64,000 bases of DNA from Acidobacteriota bacterium (GCA_029781855.1 JAKOVX010000007.1:1-64000), one strand, 5' to 3'. Counted from the stretch's first letter, positions 46,754 to 56,128 are shown. Notes: generated by a model not told the origin, from the sequence alone. Program-made: numbers and translations.

Positions 46754-46759
46754 TACAAT
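46754..46759 (+). promoter_or_regulatory. Extended -10 element before the YhhQ-like gene
   Basis: TGC followed by TACAAT, ending seven bases before the ATG at 46767. Transcription would begin at or next to the start codon, so the mRNA would be leaderless. No ribosome binding site is seen. Confidence 0.5.
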
Positions 46760-46766
46760 CCTGCAA

Positions 46767-47477
46767 ATGGAAACCCCGAAGACCTTCAAGTACTTTGACC
46801 TGATCATGGCGGCATTTGTCGCGGTGCTGCTGTGCTCCAACATCATTGGCGTCCAAAAGGTGTCATACGTCACCATACCGTTTACTGATGGTTATAAGTA
46901 CATTTACGGTGCGGGAGTTCTCTTTTTCCCGATCAGCTATTTCTTCGGCGATATCCTGACCGAGGTCTACGGATACAAACGCTCGAGGCGTGTCATCTGG
47001 GCCGGCTTCGGGGCGATGGCGTTCGCTTCGCTCATGTCGTTCATTGTTACCCGGCTGCCGTCGGCTCCGACGATGTCACCGGATCAGGAAATGGCCCTGG
47101 AGATGATGTTTGGCCAAACATGGCGGATCGTGCTCGCGTCGCTGTCGGCATTCTGGCTCGGTGAATTCGCCAATTCATTCGTCCTGGCCAAATTAAAGGT
47201 GTTTACCGAGGGCAAATACCTATGGACCCGTACGATCGGTTCGACGGCCGTCGGCGAGGCAGTCGACAGCCTGATCTTTTACCCGATCGCGTTCCTCGGC
47301 ACGTGGTCGAACGAACAGGTAGTCAGCGTTATGATCGGCAACTACTTCATCAAGGTGTTCTGGGAAGCCCTGGCGACGCCGATAACGTATAAATTCGTCG
47401 GATTTTTAAAGCGTGCCGAACACGAGGATTATTACGACCGCGATACCGACTTCAACCCGTTCACGTTAGAAACCTAA
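46767..47477 (+). CDS. Queuosine-precursor transporter family (YhhQ/VUT1)
   Basis: Inner-membrane protein of 236 residues with about six helices. It has the family pattern YFDLIMAAFVAVLLCSNIIG, FPISYFFGDILTEVYGY, and VGEAVDSLIFYPIAFLG. Characterised members import 7-cyano- or 7-aminomethyl-7-deazaguanine for queuosine tRNA modification. No queuosine gene lies beside it, so the substrate is family-based. The ATG at 46767 gives the usual short N-terminus; the frame runs back through the rpsT terminator, which argues against longer forms. Confidence 0.88.
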   Translation: METPKTFKYFDLIMAAFVAVLLCSNIIGVQKVSYVTIPFTDGYKYIYGAGVLFFPISYFFGDILTEVYGYKRSRRVIWAGFGAMAFASLMSFIVTRLPSAPTMSPDQEMALEMMFGQTWRIVLASLSAFWLGEFANSFVLAKLKVFTEGKYLWTRTIGSTAVGEAVDSLIFYPIAFLGTWSNEQVVSVMIGNYFIKVFWEALATPITYKFVGFLKRAEHEDYYDRDTDFNPFTLET

Positions 47478-47483
47478 GGAAAC

Positions 47484-49781
47484 ATGGCCATCAGGCTCGA
47501 CACGCCGATAATCGAACTATACCGCTTCGAGGTCTCAAGGCTTTCGGCGGCGATGGCCAAGAAACTTGCCGAAGCCGTTGCCGGCGTTTTCGCCAAAACC
47601 GATCCGTCGGCGGCCACCGTAGAGGACCTTCTCAGCTACTTCCCTGCCCGTTATGAGGACCGCTCGAATTTCATCTCCATCGACAAGCTTGAGGATGGAA
47701 TGGAGGCCGCGGTCGAGATCTACGTACGCAACTCCGGCGGTATTCAGGTCGGGCGAAACCGCGACCCGCGAAAGCCGCCATTGTATCTCTTCGAGGTCAC
47801 GGGCGGCGACGCCGAACGCCGATTCAAACCCGTCGTCGTCAAATGGTTCGTCTCCGGCAAGGCCGCCAAATCGATTCTGCAGTATTACTCCGAGCGGTTC
47901 GCCCGAGGCACGCGGTTCGTTGCTTACGGCCTCTGGGAATACGACGACCGCAAAGGAACGTTCGCACTGAAATTGGCGAAGCCCGAGGAACTCGAGATCC
48001 TGCCGGGCGAAGCGAAAGATCTTTTCACCCCGGAACCGGCAGCTGATCCGACGGTTGAGCGCGGCTATTCGGACGAAGATCTCGACGAGGATATCGCGAG
48101 CCCTGAGTTTGCGACGGTTCATAATGCCCGCCGCGTGCCGATCTATCGCAAACTCGGGCCGTTTCAGACCAAACGCCTTCGCGAGATCATCCATAGCGTG
48201 CTGCAAAAGCTCGACCCGACGTCGGTCCCGGATAATTTGCCGGCCGATCTGCGGGAACGGCAGGACCTCGTGCCGCGTGCCCAAGCACTCTCGGAGATAC
48301 ATTTTCCGCCCGAAGATTCTCTGATCTCGGACTACGAGATGTTTCGAAGCGCGGCACAACGTCGCCTGATCTTCGACGAGTTCTTTTGGTTGTCGTTCGC
48401 GATGCAGGTGCTGCGAGGCGAGAGGCAAAAGGAACCCAAAGGAACGGTCATCGAGATATCCGACGTGATGAAGGAGCGGATGAAGCAGATCCTTCCTTTC
48501 ACTCTCACAGGTGCCCAGCGGCGCGTCATCGCCGAAATTTTCAGAGACCTGACATCCGACGCCCCGATGAACCGCCTGATCCAGGGCGACGTCGGTAGCG
48601 GCAAGACGATCGTCGCCTTTCTGGCCTTATTCGCGGCGATGGAGAACGGCTATCAGACGGCACTGATGGCACCGACCGAGATCCTCGCCGAACAGCATTT
48701 CAGGAACGCCGGCAAACTGTTTGCAGGCACCGGCTATCGCATCGTACTGCTCGTCGGCAGCACCAAGGCAGCTGAAAAACGTAAGTTACACACCGCGATC
48801 GCCGAGGGCGAGATCGACTTGGTCATCGGTACCCACGCGATCATCCAGGAAGCCGTGACTTTCGCAAAATTGGGCCTCGCCGTCATCGACGAGCAGCATC
48901 GATTCGGCGTGCTGCAGCGTGCCCAGCTAAAGGCAAGCGGCCTCAATCCCGACATTCTCGTAATGACCGCAACGCCGATCCCGCGTTCTCTGGCAATGAC
49001 GGTTTACGGCGATCTGGATGTATCGGTCATCGACGAACTGCCGCCCGGCCGAACCCCGGTCAAGACCGTGGTCGTCGGTGAAGACAAACGTCAGGGCGTC
49101 TATCACGGCATCGAACGCGAGATCAAGCTCGGCCGCCAGGCGTACGTCGTCTACCCGCTGATCGAAGAGTCCGCCAAGTCCGATCTCAAAGCCGCGACCA
49201 TAATGTACGAGGACCTCCGCACTCGCATCTTCCCGCAATACACTGTCGGACTCCTCCACGGCCGGATGAAGCCAGCCGAGAAGGAGGCGATCATGGCGGA
49301 GTTCGTTGCCGGCCGGCTCGACATCCTCGTTTCGACCACCGTCATCGAGGTCGGCGTTGACGTCCCGAACGCCTCGTTGATGGTCATCGAGCACGCCGAA
49401 CGGTTTGGGCTGTCGCAGCTGCATCAGCTTCGCGGCCGTGTCGGACGCGGAGCAGAACAGAGCTTTTGCGTTCTGCTCGCCGACTACAAACGCACCACCG
49501 TCGCCAAGCAGCGTCTCGGCATCATGGAGGAAACCTCCGACGGCTTTAAGATCGCCGAGAAGGATCTCGAGCTTCGCGGCCAAGGGGAAATACTCGGCAC
49601 GCGGCAGTCCGGCATCCAGAATTTCCGGCTCGGCAACATCGTCCGCGACCTCGATATCCTCATCGCGGCCCGGACGGAGGCCGAGCATTATTTGACCGAA
49701 AAGCGGCTCTCGCCCGAGACTTCCCAGATGGTCAAAGAGGTCCGTTCCGACAAAAAAGTAAGACTCGGCAACGTCGGCTGA
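47484..49781 (+). CDS. recG: ATP-dependent DNA helicase RecG
   Basis: Branch-migration helicase of 765 residues for stalled forks and recombination. The N-terminal wedge/OB part (LLSYFPARYEDRSNF) contains an acidic insertion of about 35 residues (GYSDEDLDEDIASPEF region) not in the compact enzymes. The motor has Walker A GDVGSGKTIVAF, DEQH box VIDEQHRFGV, TATPIPRSLAMT, and RecG-specific QLRGRVGRGAEQSFC. The start is preceded by AAGGAAAC, and it begins six bases after the YhhQ-like stop, so both share a transcript. Confidence 0.95.
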   Translation: MAIRLDTPIIELYRFEVSRLSAAMAKKLAEAVAGVFAKTDPSAATVEDLLSYFPARYEDRSNFISIDKLEDGMEAAVEIYVRNSGGIQVGRNRDPRKPPLYLFEVTGGDAERRFKPVVVKWFVSGKAAKSILQYYSERFARGTRFVAYGLWEYDDRKGTFALKLAKPEELEILPGEAKDLFTPEPAADPTVERGYSDEDLDEDIASPEFATVHNARRVPIYRKLGPFQTKRLREIIHSVLQKLDPTSVPDNLPADLRERQDLVPRAQALSEIHFPPEDSLISDYEMFRSAAQRRLIFDEFFWLSFAMQVLRGERQKEPKGTVIEISDVMKERMKQILPFTLTGAQRRVIAEIFRDLTSDAPMNRLIQGDVGSGKTIVAFLALFAAMENGYQTALMAPTEILAEQHFRNAGKLFAGTGYRIVLLVGSTKAAEKRKLHTAIAEGEIDLVIGTHAIIQEAVTFAKLGLAVIDEQHRFGVLQRAQLKASGLNPDILVMTATPIPRSLAMTVYGDLDVSVIDELPPGRTPVKTVVVGEDKRQGVYHGIEREIKLGRQAYVVYPLIEESAKSDLKAATIMYEDLRTRIFPQYTVGLLHGRMKPAEKEAIMAEFVAGRLDILVSTTVIEVGVDVPNASLMVIEHAERFGLSQLHQLRGRVGRGAEQSFCVLLADYKRTTVAKQRLGIMEETSDGFKIAEKDLELRGQGEILGTRQSGIQNFRLGNIVRDLDILIAARTEAEHYLTEKRLSPETSQMVKEVRSDKKVRLGNVG

Positions 49782-49822
49782 CAGAACCATCCATAGCCTT
49801 TGCCCGACGGCGTTCTTTTCCC

Positions 49823-49828
49823 TAAACT
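49823..49828 (+). promoter_or_regulatory. Possible -10 element before rsmD
   Basis: TAAACT ends seven bases before the ATG at 49836, giving a possible leaderless start inside the recG-rsmD gap. No -35 match is clear. Confidence 0.3.
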
Positions 49829-49835
49829 AGAGCCG

Positions 49836-50387
49836 ATGCGAGTTATCTCCGGACTTTACCGAGGCCGCGTGCTCAAGAGCCCGCCTGACAACAAAACGCG
49901 GCCGACCTCGGACCGTCTGCGAGAGACGATTTTCAACGTTTTGGCGCCCCGGATCGACGGCGAAACGCGATTTCTCGACCTCTGTGCCGGGACCGGTGCG
50001 ATCGGCATCGAAGCGATCTCACGCGGGGCCGGATTTGTGACCTTTGTCGACCGTTCGAAGAAAGCCTGTGCCCTGATCGAGGTAAATCTCGATATGCTCG
50101 CGATACCCGAAACGCAGACTGAGATCCTCGGTCTCGAGGCCGAGAATTTCGCCGGCCGCGAGCACAAAGCCGGCTGGGACATCGCGTTCTTCGATCCGCC
50201 GTACGACGCCGATTATGCGATCGTGCTGCATGAATTCGGCTTTAACAAAACTCTGCTCAACGACGGCGGCGTTCTCGTCGTCGAGCACCATACCAAGAAG
50301 CACGTGCCCGACGAGGTCGGTGCCCTTCGCCGCTGGCGTATCCTGAAACAGGGCGAAACGAGCCTCAGTTTCTACGAACACGATTGA
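49836..50387 (+). CDS. rsmD: 16S rRNA guanine-N2 methyltransferase RsmD
   Basis: SAM-dependent enzyme of 183 residues that methylates G966 of 16S rRNA. The start RVISGLYRGRVLKSP is the classic RsmD N-terminus; TRPTSDRLRETIFNVL, the SAM loop FLDLCAGTGAIGIEA, and the catalytic FFDPPYDADYA follow. The ATG at 49836 is chosen over the start 12 codons earlier because it matches this N-terminus. Its stop overlaps the next ATG by one base. Confidence 0.94.
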   Translation: MRVISGLYRGRVLKSPPDNKTRPTSDRLRETIFNVLAPRIDGETRFLDLCAGTGAIGIEAISRGAGFVTFVDRSKKACALIEVNLDMLAIPETQTEILGLEAENFAGREHKAGWDIAFFDPPYDADYAIVLHEFGFNKTLLNDGGVLVVEHHTKKHVPDEVGALRRWRILKQGETSLSFYEHD

Positions 50388-51289
50388 TGAAGACCGTCGT
50401 CACATGGCTCGTCCTGTGCCTTATCTGGGGCACGACGTGGATCTTTATCAAGATCGGCCTTGAGGATCTGCCGCCGATCGCCTTCGCGGCTTCGCGGTTC
50501 CTGCTGGCGGTCGCGATCCTGTTTGCGGTCATCAAATATCAAAATATCGCCCTCCCGCGAACGGGCAAGGAATGGCGTCTGATCGCCCTGACCGGCGTGC
50601 TGCAATTTTCGATCAACTACAGCATGGTATTTTGGAGCGAGCAGTACATCACGTCGGGCCTCGCGGCGGTACTGCAGTCGATGATCACCGTTTTCGGACT
50701 CGTGCTGGCGTGGATATTCCTGCCGGCAGAGCGGATCACAAAGTTGAAGATCACGGCCGTGTCGCTCGGGATCGTGGGCGTGGCGGTGATCTTTTACGAT
50801 CAGCTCAAGGTGGAGAATTTTATGGCGTTCCTCGGCTGCGTCGGCGTCGTCGTCGGCTCGTACGCCGCCGCGCAGGCGTCGATACTAGTCAAGGCCAAGG
50901 CCGGTGCGATCCATCCGGCTGCCCTGCTGTTCTGCCAAATGCTATGCGGCCTGCCGGCGATCATAGTTTACAGCCTGGTGGTCGAGGGCAACCCGTTGAG
51001 CTATCATTGGACTTGGGCAGCCGTCGGGTGCGTGCTTTATCTTACGATCGCCGGCACGATCGCCGCGTTCTGGCTCTATTATTGGCTCCTCGGCCGCGTC
51101 GAATCGACCAAGGCGATGATGATCTCGCTCGTTACACCTCTTTTGGCCGTATTGATCGGCTGGATCGTACTCGGCGAGAAACTGCCGCCGCAGACCGGCC
51201 TCGGCGGCCTGCTCATCATCGGCAGCATCGGCCTGATCGTTTTTAGAAAGAGAGTGAAACCACTGACAAACGTAGAAGAGCTCAGATAA
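50387..51289 (+). CDS. EamA-family (DMT) transporter
   Basis: Membrane protein of 300 residues with ten hydrophobic segments in two EamA repeats. Repeat 1 starts LVLCLIWGTTWIFIKIGLEDLPP, seen as the usual WGT near the first helix and RFLLAVAILFA in the second; repeat 2 ends TPLLAVLIGWIVLGEK, a typical EamA turn. The ATG overlaps the rsmD stop (TGATG). DMT exporters handle amino acids, drugs or metabolites; nothing here narrows that. Confidence 0.87.
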   Translation: MKTVVTWLVLCLIWGTTWIFIKIGLEDLPPIAFAASRFLLAVAILFAVIKYQNIALPRTGKEWRLIALTGVLQFSINYSMVFWSEQYITSGLAAVLQSMITVFGLVLAWIFLPAERITKLKITAVSLGIVGVAVIFYDQLKVENFMAFLGCVGVVVGSYAAAQASILVKAKAGAIHPAALLFCQMLCGLPAIIVYSLVVEGNPLSYHWTWAAVGCVLYLTIAGTIAAFWLYYWLLGRVESTKAMMISLVTPLLAVLIGWIVLGEKLPPQTGLGGLLIIGSIGLIVFRKRVKPLTNVEELR

Positions 51290-51301
51290 CCGATCAACAT
51301 T

Positions 51302-51331
51302 ATCTGTGTTTATCCGTGTCCATCTGTGGTT
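51302..51331. repeat. Three copies of a 10-nt repeat before aroC
   Basis: ATCTGTGTTT, ATCCGTGTCC and ATCTGTGGTT in tandem, ending nine bases before the aroC start. This resembles a type of degenerate intergenic repeat found in many bacterial genomes. Confidence 0.8.
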
Positions 51332-51340
51332 AAATTTCAT

Positions 51341-52594
<1,254 letters not shown>

Positions 52595-52679
52595 AATAAA
52601 AAAGCCCACGGCCGGGAACCTTTTCGGTTTTACGGCATCCAAGTTCAAAACGGCAAATTAAGATCCACTGGAGAACTGT

Positions 52680-53768
52680 ATGAGAAAAACCCACTTTATC
52701 ATTATTGTGCTATGCCTTTTTGTAGCGTCTGTGTCGGCCCAAAAGCTGCCTAAGCCGACCACACTCGCCGTCGTCGCGACGCCGGAACAGGAGAGGCTCA
52801 TCGCTCAGGGTGCGGCACTTCACGACGAGAAGAAATTCGATGAAGCGATCGTCATTTACGACAAACTGCTCGCGGAAAACCCTGATCTGACATCGGTTCT
52901 CTACGAAAAATCGCTTTCGCTTTACACCAAGGGCGACAAGGTCAAGGCAATGGAAACTGCCTATCAGGGGGCCAAATACAAGTCCGAGCAGCTGCCGCTC
53001 TTCTACTCGATAATCGCAAATTGCCTCGACGACGTCGGCAAGTCGGACGAGGCACTGAATATCTATCGCCAGGCCGAGGCCATCCTGAAGGCTGATGTCG
53101 GCACCCAACGCCACCTTGCGAGCGTCTATTACAATGTCGGACTCACGTACGTGCGGCAAAAGAAGTACAACGAGGCACGTGCTGAGCTGAAAAAAGCGAT
53201 AGAGAACAATGGCAGCTACGCCAGTCCGCACTATCTGCTGTCGGCCGTCTACAACGGCACCAAATACAAGGTTCCTGCGTTTCTTGCCGCCGTTCGGTTC
53301 ATTTCCCTCGAATTGAACAGCGCGAGATCGCAGGACGCCGCGGGCGTTATCCGCGACGTCCTCAAACCGGCGCCAAAAGACCCTAAGACCGGGAACGTAA
53401 ACATCTTTATAAACATGGGCGGACCTAAGGATGAAGGCGATTTCACGATGTACGAGCTCATCTTAGGAACCTTGACCACGCCGAAAGATGACAAGGAAAA
53501 GAAGCTGACCGAGGACGAAATGTTTGTCAGCGGAGTCGATACGCTGATCGCGATCATTACGGAAGATAAAGAGTTGAAGAACACCTTCGTCGGCAAACAG
53601 TATGTTCCGTTCGTCGCAGAACTCAAACAAAAAGGCTACTCGGAAGTTCTCGGCTATACCGTGCTCTACCTCAGCGGCAAGGCCGACGCGATGAAATGGC
53701 TCGAAGCCCACGACGCGAAATTCGGCGAGTTCGTCGCCTGGACAAAGGCATATCAACCGCCAAAGTAA
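52680..53768 (+). CDS. Secreted TPR-repeat protein
   Basis: Exported protein of 362 residues. A Sec signal (residues 1-20, ending SVSAQ) precedes several tetratricopeptide repeats (LIAQGAALHDEKKFDEAIVIY, then LYEKSLSLYTKGDKVKAME, and VYYNVGLTYVRQKKYNEARAEL; each about 34 residues). The C-terminal 170 residues are of no recognised family. A GGAGA site precedes the start. It ends 22 bases before the left inverted repeat of the RAYT element, whose hairpin and T-run may terminate it. TPR proteins are scaffolds; the partner is unknown. Confidence 0.85.
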   Translation: MRKTHFIIIVLCLFVASVSAQKLPKPTTLAVVATPEQERLIAQGAALHDEKKFDEAIVIYDKLLAENPDLTSVLYEKSLSLYTKGDKVKAMETAYQGAKYKSEQLPLFYSIIANCLDDVGKSDEALNIYRQAEAILKADVGTQRHLASVYYNVGLTYVRQKKYNEARAELKKAIENNGSYASPHYLLSAVYNGTKYKVPAFLAAVRFISLELNSARSQDAAGVIRDVLKPAPKDPKTGNVNIFINMGGPKDEGDFTMYELILGTLTTPKDDKEKKLTEDEMFVSGVDTLIAIITEDKELKNTFVGKQYVPFVAELKQKGYSEVLGYTVLYLSGKADAMKWLEAHDAKFGEFVAWTKAYQPPK

Positions 53769-53790
53769 GGCAGCATGAGTACGGCGAAGC

Positions 53791-53826
53791 CAGGTCGGTA
53801 CCACCTGCGGTAGCGGGTGGGGCTTT
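53791..53826 (+). repeat. Left REP-type inverted repeat of the RAYT element
   Basis: A 36-bp sequence holding the hairpin CCACC-TGC-GGTA-GC-GGGTGG; it matches the reverse complement of 54378-54413 at 35 of 36 positions. A run of six T (53824-53829) follows, so it can also work as a terminator. Confidence 0.92.
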
Positions 53827-53852
53827 TTTCTACCGTTATTGGTAGGTAACCT

Positions 53853-54362
53853 ATGTGGAACGACTCCAACTATCCTCTCGGATTCTTGATAACATTCCGA
53901 TGCTACGGAACATGGCTGCACGGCGACGAACGCAAATCGACTGACCGTCACAACAATACATATGGTGATCCAAGATATTCGTCGAACCAACACTGGAATT
54001 CGATCAGTGCGGATCGGATGCGCCGCGCGGAAGTCAAACTCGATGCACCCCGACGGAAAGCGGTCGAAATGGCCATACGCGAGACCTGCGAAAAGCGAAG
54101 TTGGCGTCTCCTCGCATTGAACGTACGGACCAATCACGTTCACGTAGTAGTTTCGCTCGGCGGCAAACTGCCCGCCATTGCCCTCAATGCATTCAAGTCG
54201 AATGCAACGCGTATCATGCGAGAATGCGGCCTTTGGAAGTCCGATCGGACTCCTTGGGCGGATAAAGGCAGCGAACGCTGGCTCTGGACGGAAGATCATA
54301 TTTTTTGTGCGGTCGAATACGTGGTACATGGACAAGGTCATGAACTGCCCAAATTTGAATAG
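53853..54362 (+). CDS. REP-associated tyrosine transposase (RAYT, Y1_Tnp family)
   Basis: A 169-residue single-strand HUH transposase related to IS200/IS605 TnpA. The metal-binding HxH is in RTNHVHVVVSLGG near residue 98, and the catalytic Tyr is probably that of FCAVEYVVHGQG near residue 158. YGTWLHGDERKS at the N-terminus is typical of this branch. It is flanked by 36-bp inverted REP sequences, as RAYTs are. The gene looks complete. RAYTs are thought to spread REP sequences and are usually single-copy; the variant palindromes downstream fit that role. Confidence 0.9.
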   Translation: MWNDSNYPLGFLITFRCYGTWLHGDERKSTDRHNNTYGDPRYSSNQHWNSISADRMRRAEVKLDAPRRKAVEMAIRETCEKRSWRLLALNVRTNHVHVVVSLGGKLPAIALNAFKSNATRIMRECGLWKSDRTPWADKGSERWLWTEDHIFCAVEYVVHGQGHELPKFE

Positions 54363-54377
54363 TCGCCGTCCAAGGCG

Positions 54378-54413
54378 AAAGCCCCACCCGCTACCGCAGG
54401 TGGTACTGACCTG
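54378..54413 (-). repeat. Right REP-type inverted repeat of the RAYT element
   Basis: Reverse complement of 53791-53826 with a single difference. It contributes the CAGGTGG just upstream of the start of the next gene, so it may supply its ribosome binding site. Confidence 0.92.
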
Positions 54414-54414
54414 C

Positions 54415-55338
54415 TTGCGACACGAACGTCTCATTGCTTTATTTCTCATTTTCGCAACCATTTTTCTGACGTCGTGCACAAACACGGTCGAAACCCCGGC
54501 GGCGAATGCGACCGTAAAGGATGATCTATCAAAGATCCACGCGGCGATGAGGAAGATCGAGCCTTTCTTCAAGCCGATGGGCAAGCCCGAGGGTTACGAC
54601 TGGCTGGGCTCGCACAACGAGCCGGGGCAGACGTTTGACGAATACGTCGCCGGCGATCCGACCAAACCGACGAAGCAGCGCAACAAGATCTACGTCCTCC
54701 CGCTCGGGACGTTCACTTCACAACAGAAGAAGGTCATCGATATCACGGCCGGTTATCTCGAGGCGTTCTACGGCTTGCCCGTCAAAATGATGGCGGCGAA
54801 AGCTATCAAACGCCCGCTTTCGGTCAAGGACAGCCGCCGCACCAAATACAGCAAGGTCGAACAGGTCCGAACCGGGTACCTGATGGAGGACGTGCTCAAA
54901 CCGATCCTGCCCGGCGATGCGGCCGCGTTGATAGCCTTCACGAACGAGGACCTCTTCCCTGATGAAACGATGAACTACGTCTTCGGCCAGGCGAGCCTCG
55001 AGGAACGCGTCGGCGTCTGGTCGCTCTACCGTCTCGGTGATCACGCTTCGTATGACGTGTTTCTCCGCCGGACCTTAAAGATCGCGGCACACGAGACCGG
55101 CCACATGTTCTCGATGCGGCACTGCATCAAATACGAATGCGTCATGAGCGGCACCAACTACCTCGGCGAGACCGACCGCCGTCCCATCGACGCCTGCCCC
55201 GAATGCTCCGCCAAGATCTGGTGGCTCACCGGAGCCGAACCGGCCGCACGATACAAGAAACTTGCCGAATTCTGCCGAAATAACGGCCTCGCGCACGAAG
55301 CTGACGAATTTACCCGAAAAGCCGCTGCGGTGAGGTAG
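54415..55338 (+). CDS. Archaemetzincin-like zinc metalloprotease, lipoprotein
   Basis: A probable lipoprotein of 307 residues: RHERLIALFLIFATIFLTSC ends in a lipobox (LTSC). The C-terminal half has the archaemetzincin signature HETGHMFSMRHC, then four residues and CVM, and about 16 residues later CPEC; the family pattern is HExxHxxGxxHC..CxM..CxxC, here with Ser in place of the Gly. Zinc ligands and the catalytic Glu are kept. The TTG at 54415 gives a clean signal peptide; a GTG at 54400 would start inside the REP hairpin. The true original start may have been lost when the RAYT element landed here. Substrate unknown. Confidence 0.85.
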   Translation: MRHERLIALFLIFATIFLTSCTNTVETPAANATVKDDLSKIHAAMRKIEPFFKPMGKPEGYDWLGSHNEPGQTFDEYVAGDPTKPTKQRNKIYVLPLGTFTSQQKKVIDITAGYLEAFYGLPVKMMAAKAIKRPLSVKDSRRTKYSKVEQVRTGYLMEDVLKPILPGDAAALIAFTNEDLFPDETMNYVFGQASLEERVGVWSLYRLGDHASYDVFLRRTLKIAAHETGHMFSMRHCIKYECVMSGTNYLGETDRRPIDACPECSAKIWWLTGAEPAARYKKLAEFCRNNGLAHEADEFTRKAAAVR

Positions 55339-55345
55339 CCTTTAA

Positions 55346-55378
55346 CCGCGAAAGACGCGAAAAGGACGCGAATAAGGG
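55346..55378. repeat. Three copies of a 10-11 nt repeat
   Basis: CCGCGAAAGA, CGCGAAAAGGA and CGCGAATAAGG in tandem, eight bases after the archaemetzincin stop. Similar to the 10-nt array before aroC in layout. Confidence 0.75.
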
Positions 55379-55490
55379 AAAGTCATGGCTTCAATTTGCG
55401 ATCATTCCCGTGAATCGCCGGCAAGATCACCCGAGCCTTCGAGGTTTTTCAGGTGTTTCATAACAGGAGTGGAGGCCTACCCTATGAAGA

Positions 55491-55521
55491 ACCCAGTCGC
55501 TATCGCTCCCGGGTCTGACAG
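55491..55521. repeat. REP-like palindrome variant 1
   Basis: ACCCAGTCGCTATCGCTCCC followed by GGGTCTGACAG. It aligns with the RAYT repeat around CCCA..CGCTACCGC..CTGAC and with the copy at 56099. It stands 38 bases before the next gene's start. Confidence 0.75.
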
Positions 55522-55558
55522 GTTTGCGGGCGATATCGCATTCGTGTATGTTCGTGTC

Positions 55559-56071
55559 ATGAAAATCTTCCTTTTCACACTCGCCGTTATTCTGCCCGTT
55601 GCTCTGAATGTCGTGGCACAGGACAGTTGGGATGCTTACCAGCCGCGAACTTTTAAGGACCTGGTGACGATCTCCGAAAGATCCCAAAAGGATCCCGACG
55701 TCGTTTTGAGAAATCCAAAAAACGAACCGGTTTTGATGCTTTCATACAACGCCTACCAATCGAAGGTGATAGCGATCTATTCGGGCGAATCCAGAAAGAT
55801 ACCTGTTGAGCGAATGGAGTTGATCAAGAACTGGCTCACCACATTCTCAAAGCCAAAAGAATTCGTGGATATGTTCGAAGACGAATACCTTTTCACGGAG
55901 AACAAGGTCGAATATTGGTTGCCGGTGCAGAAGCAAGTTGCGTCCTATTTCCCCAAAGAGCTGAAAAAAGGCGACACCGTTACCTTATACGTCGCGTGGC
56001 TCGGCGGCCTCTATAAACCAAATGGGTTCGACAATGTGATCATCGTAAACGAGTTTGAAAAGGAAGAATGA
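55559..56071 (+). CDS. Secreted protein of unknown function (170 residues)
   Basis: No family recognised. A Sec signal (residues 1-21, LFTLAVILPVALNVVAQ) is followed by a mixed alpha/beta domain with EYLFTENKVEYWLPVQKQ and KGDTVTLYVAWLGG, suggesting a small beta-rich fold. The frame opens far upstream (55385) through the repeat palindrome, but the ATG at 55559 starts the signal peptide, so the upstream part is not coding. A TATGTT hexamer ends six bases before this ATG. Part of a string of small exported proteins downstream of the RAYT. Confidence 0.7.
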   Translation: MKIFLFTLAVILPVALNVVAQDSWDAYQPRTFKDLVTISERSQKDPDVVLRNPKNEPVLMLSYNAYQSKVIAIYSGESRKIPVERMELIKNWLTTFSKPKEFVDMFEDEYLFTENKVEYWLPVQKQVASYFPKELKKGDTVTLYVAWLGGLYKPNGFDNVIIVNEFEKEE

Positions 56072-56098
56072 TCCATGCGGGACCTGGCCTTCAAGCCG

Positions 56099-56128
56099 AA
56101 CCCAGTCGCTACCGCTCCCAGTGCTGAC
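56099..56128. repeat. REP-like palindrome variant 2
   Basis: AACCCAGTCGCTACCGCTCC followed by CAGTGCTGAC. It shares about 20 positions with the copy at 55491 and the CGCTACCGC core with the RAYT repeats. It lies 72 bases before the next start. Confidence 0.75.

Noticed and set aside
48927..49790. Antisense open frame of 287 codons in recG
   Set aside because: recG is certain on the other strand; the high-GC codon bias produces such shadow frames.
53463..54584. Long antisense open frame (373 codons) across the TPR gene end and the RAYT
   Set aside because: It runs through both inverted repeats and two clear genes on the other strand, and the translation shows no domain or plausible start.
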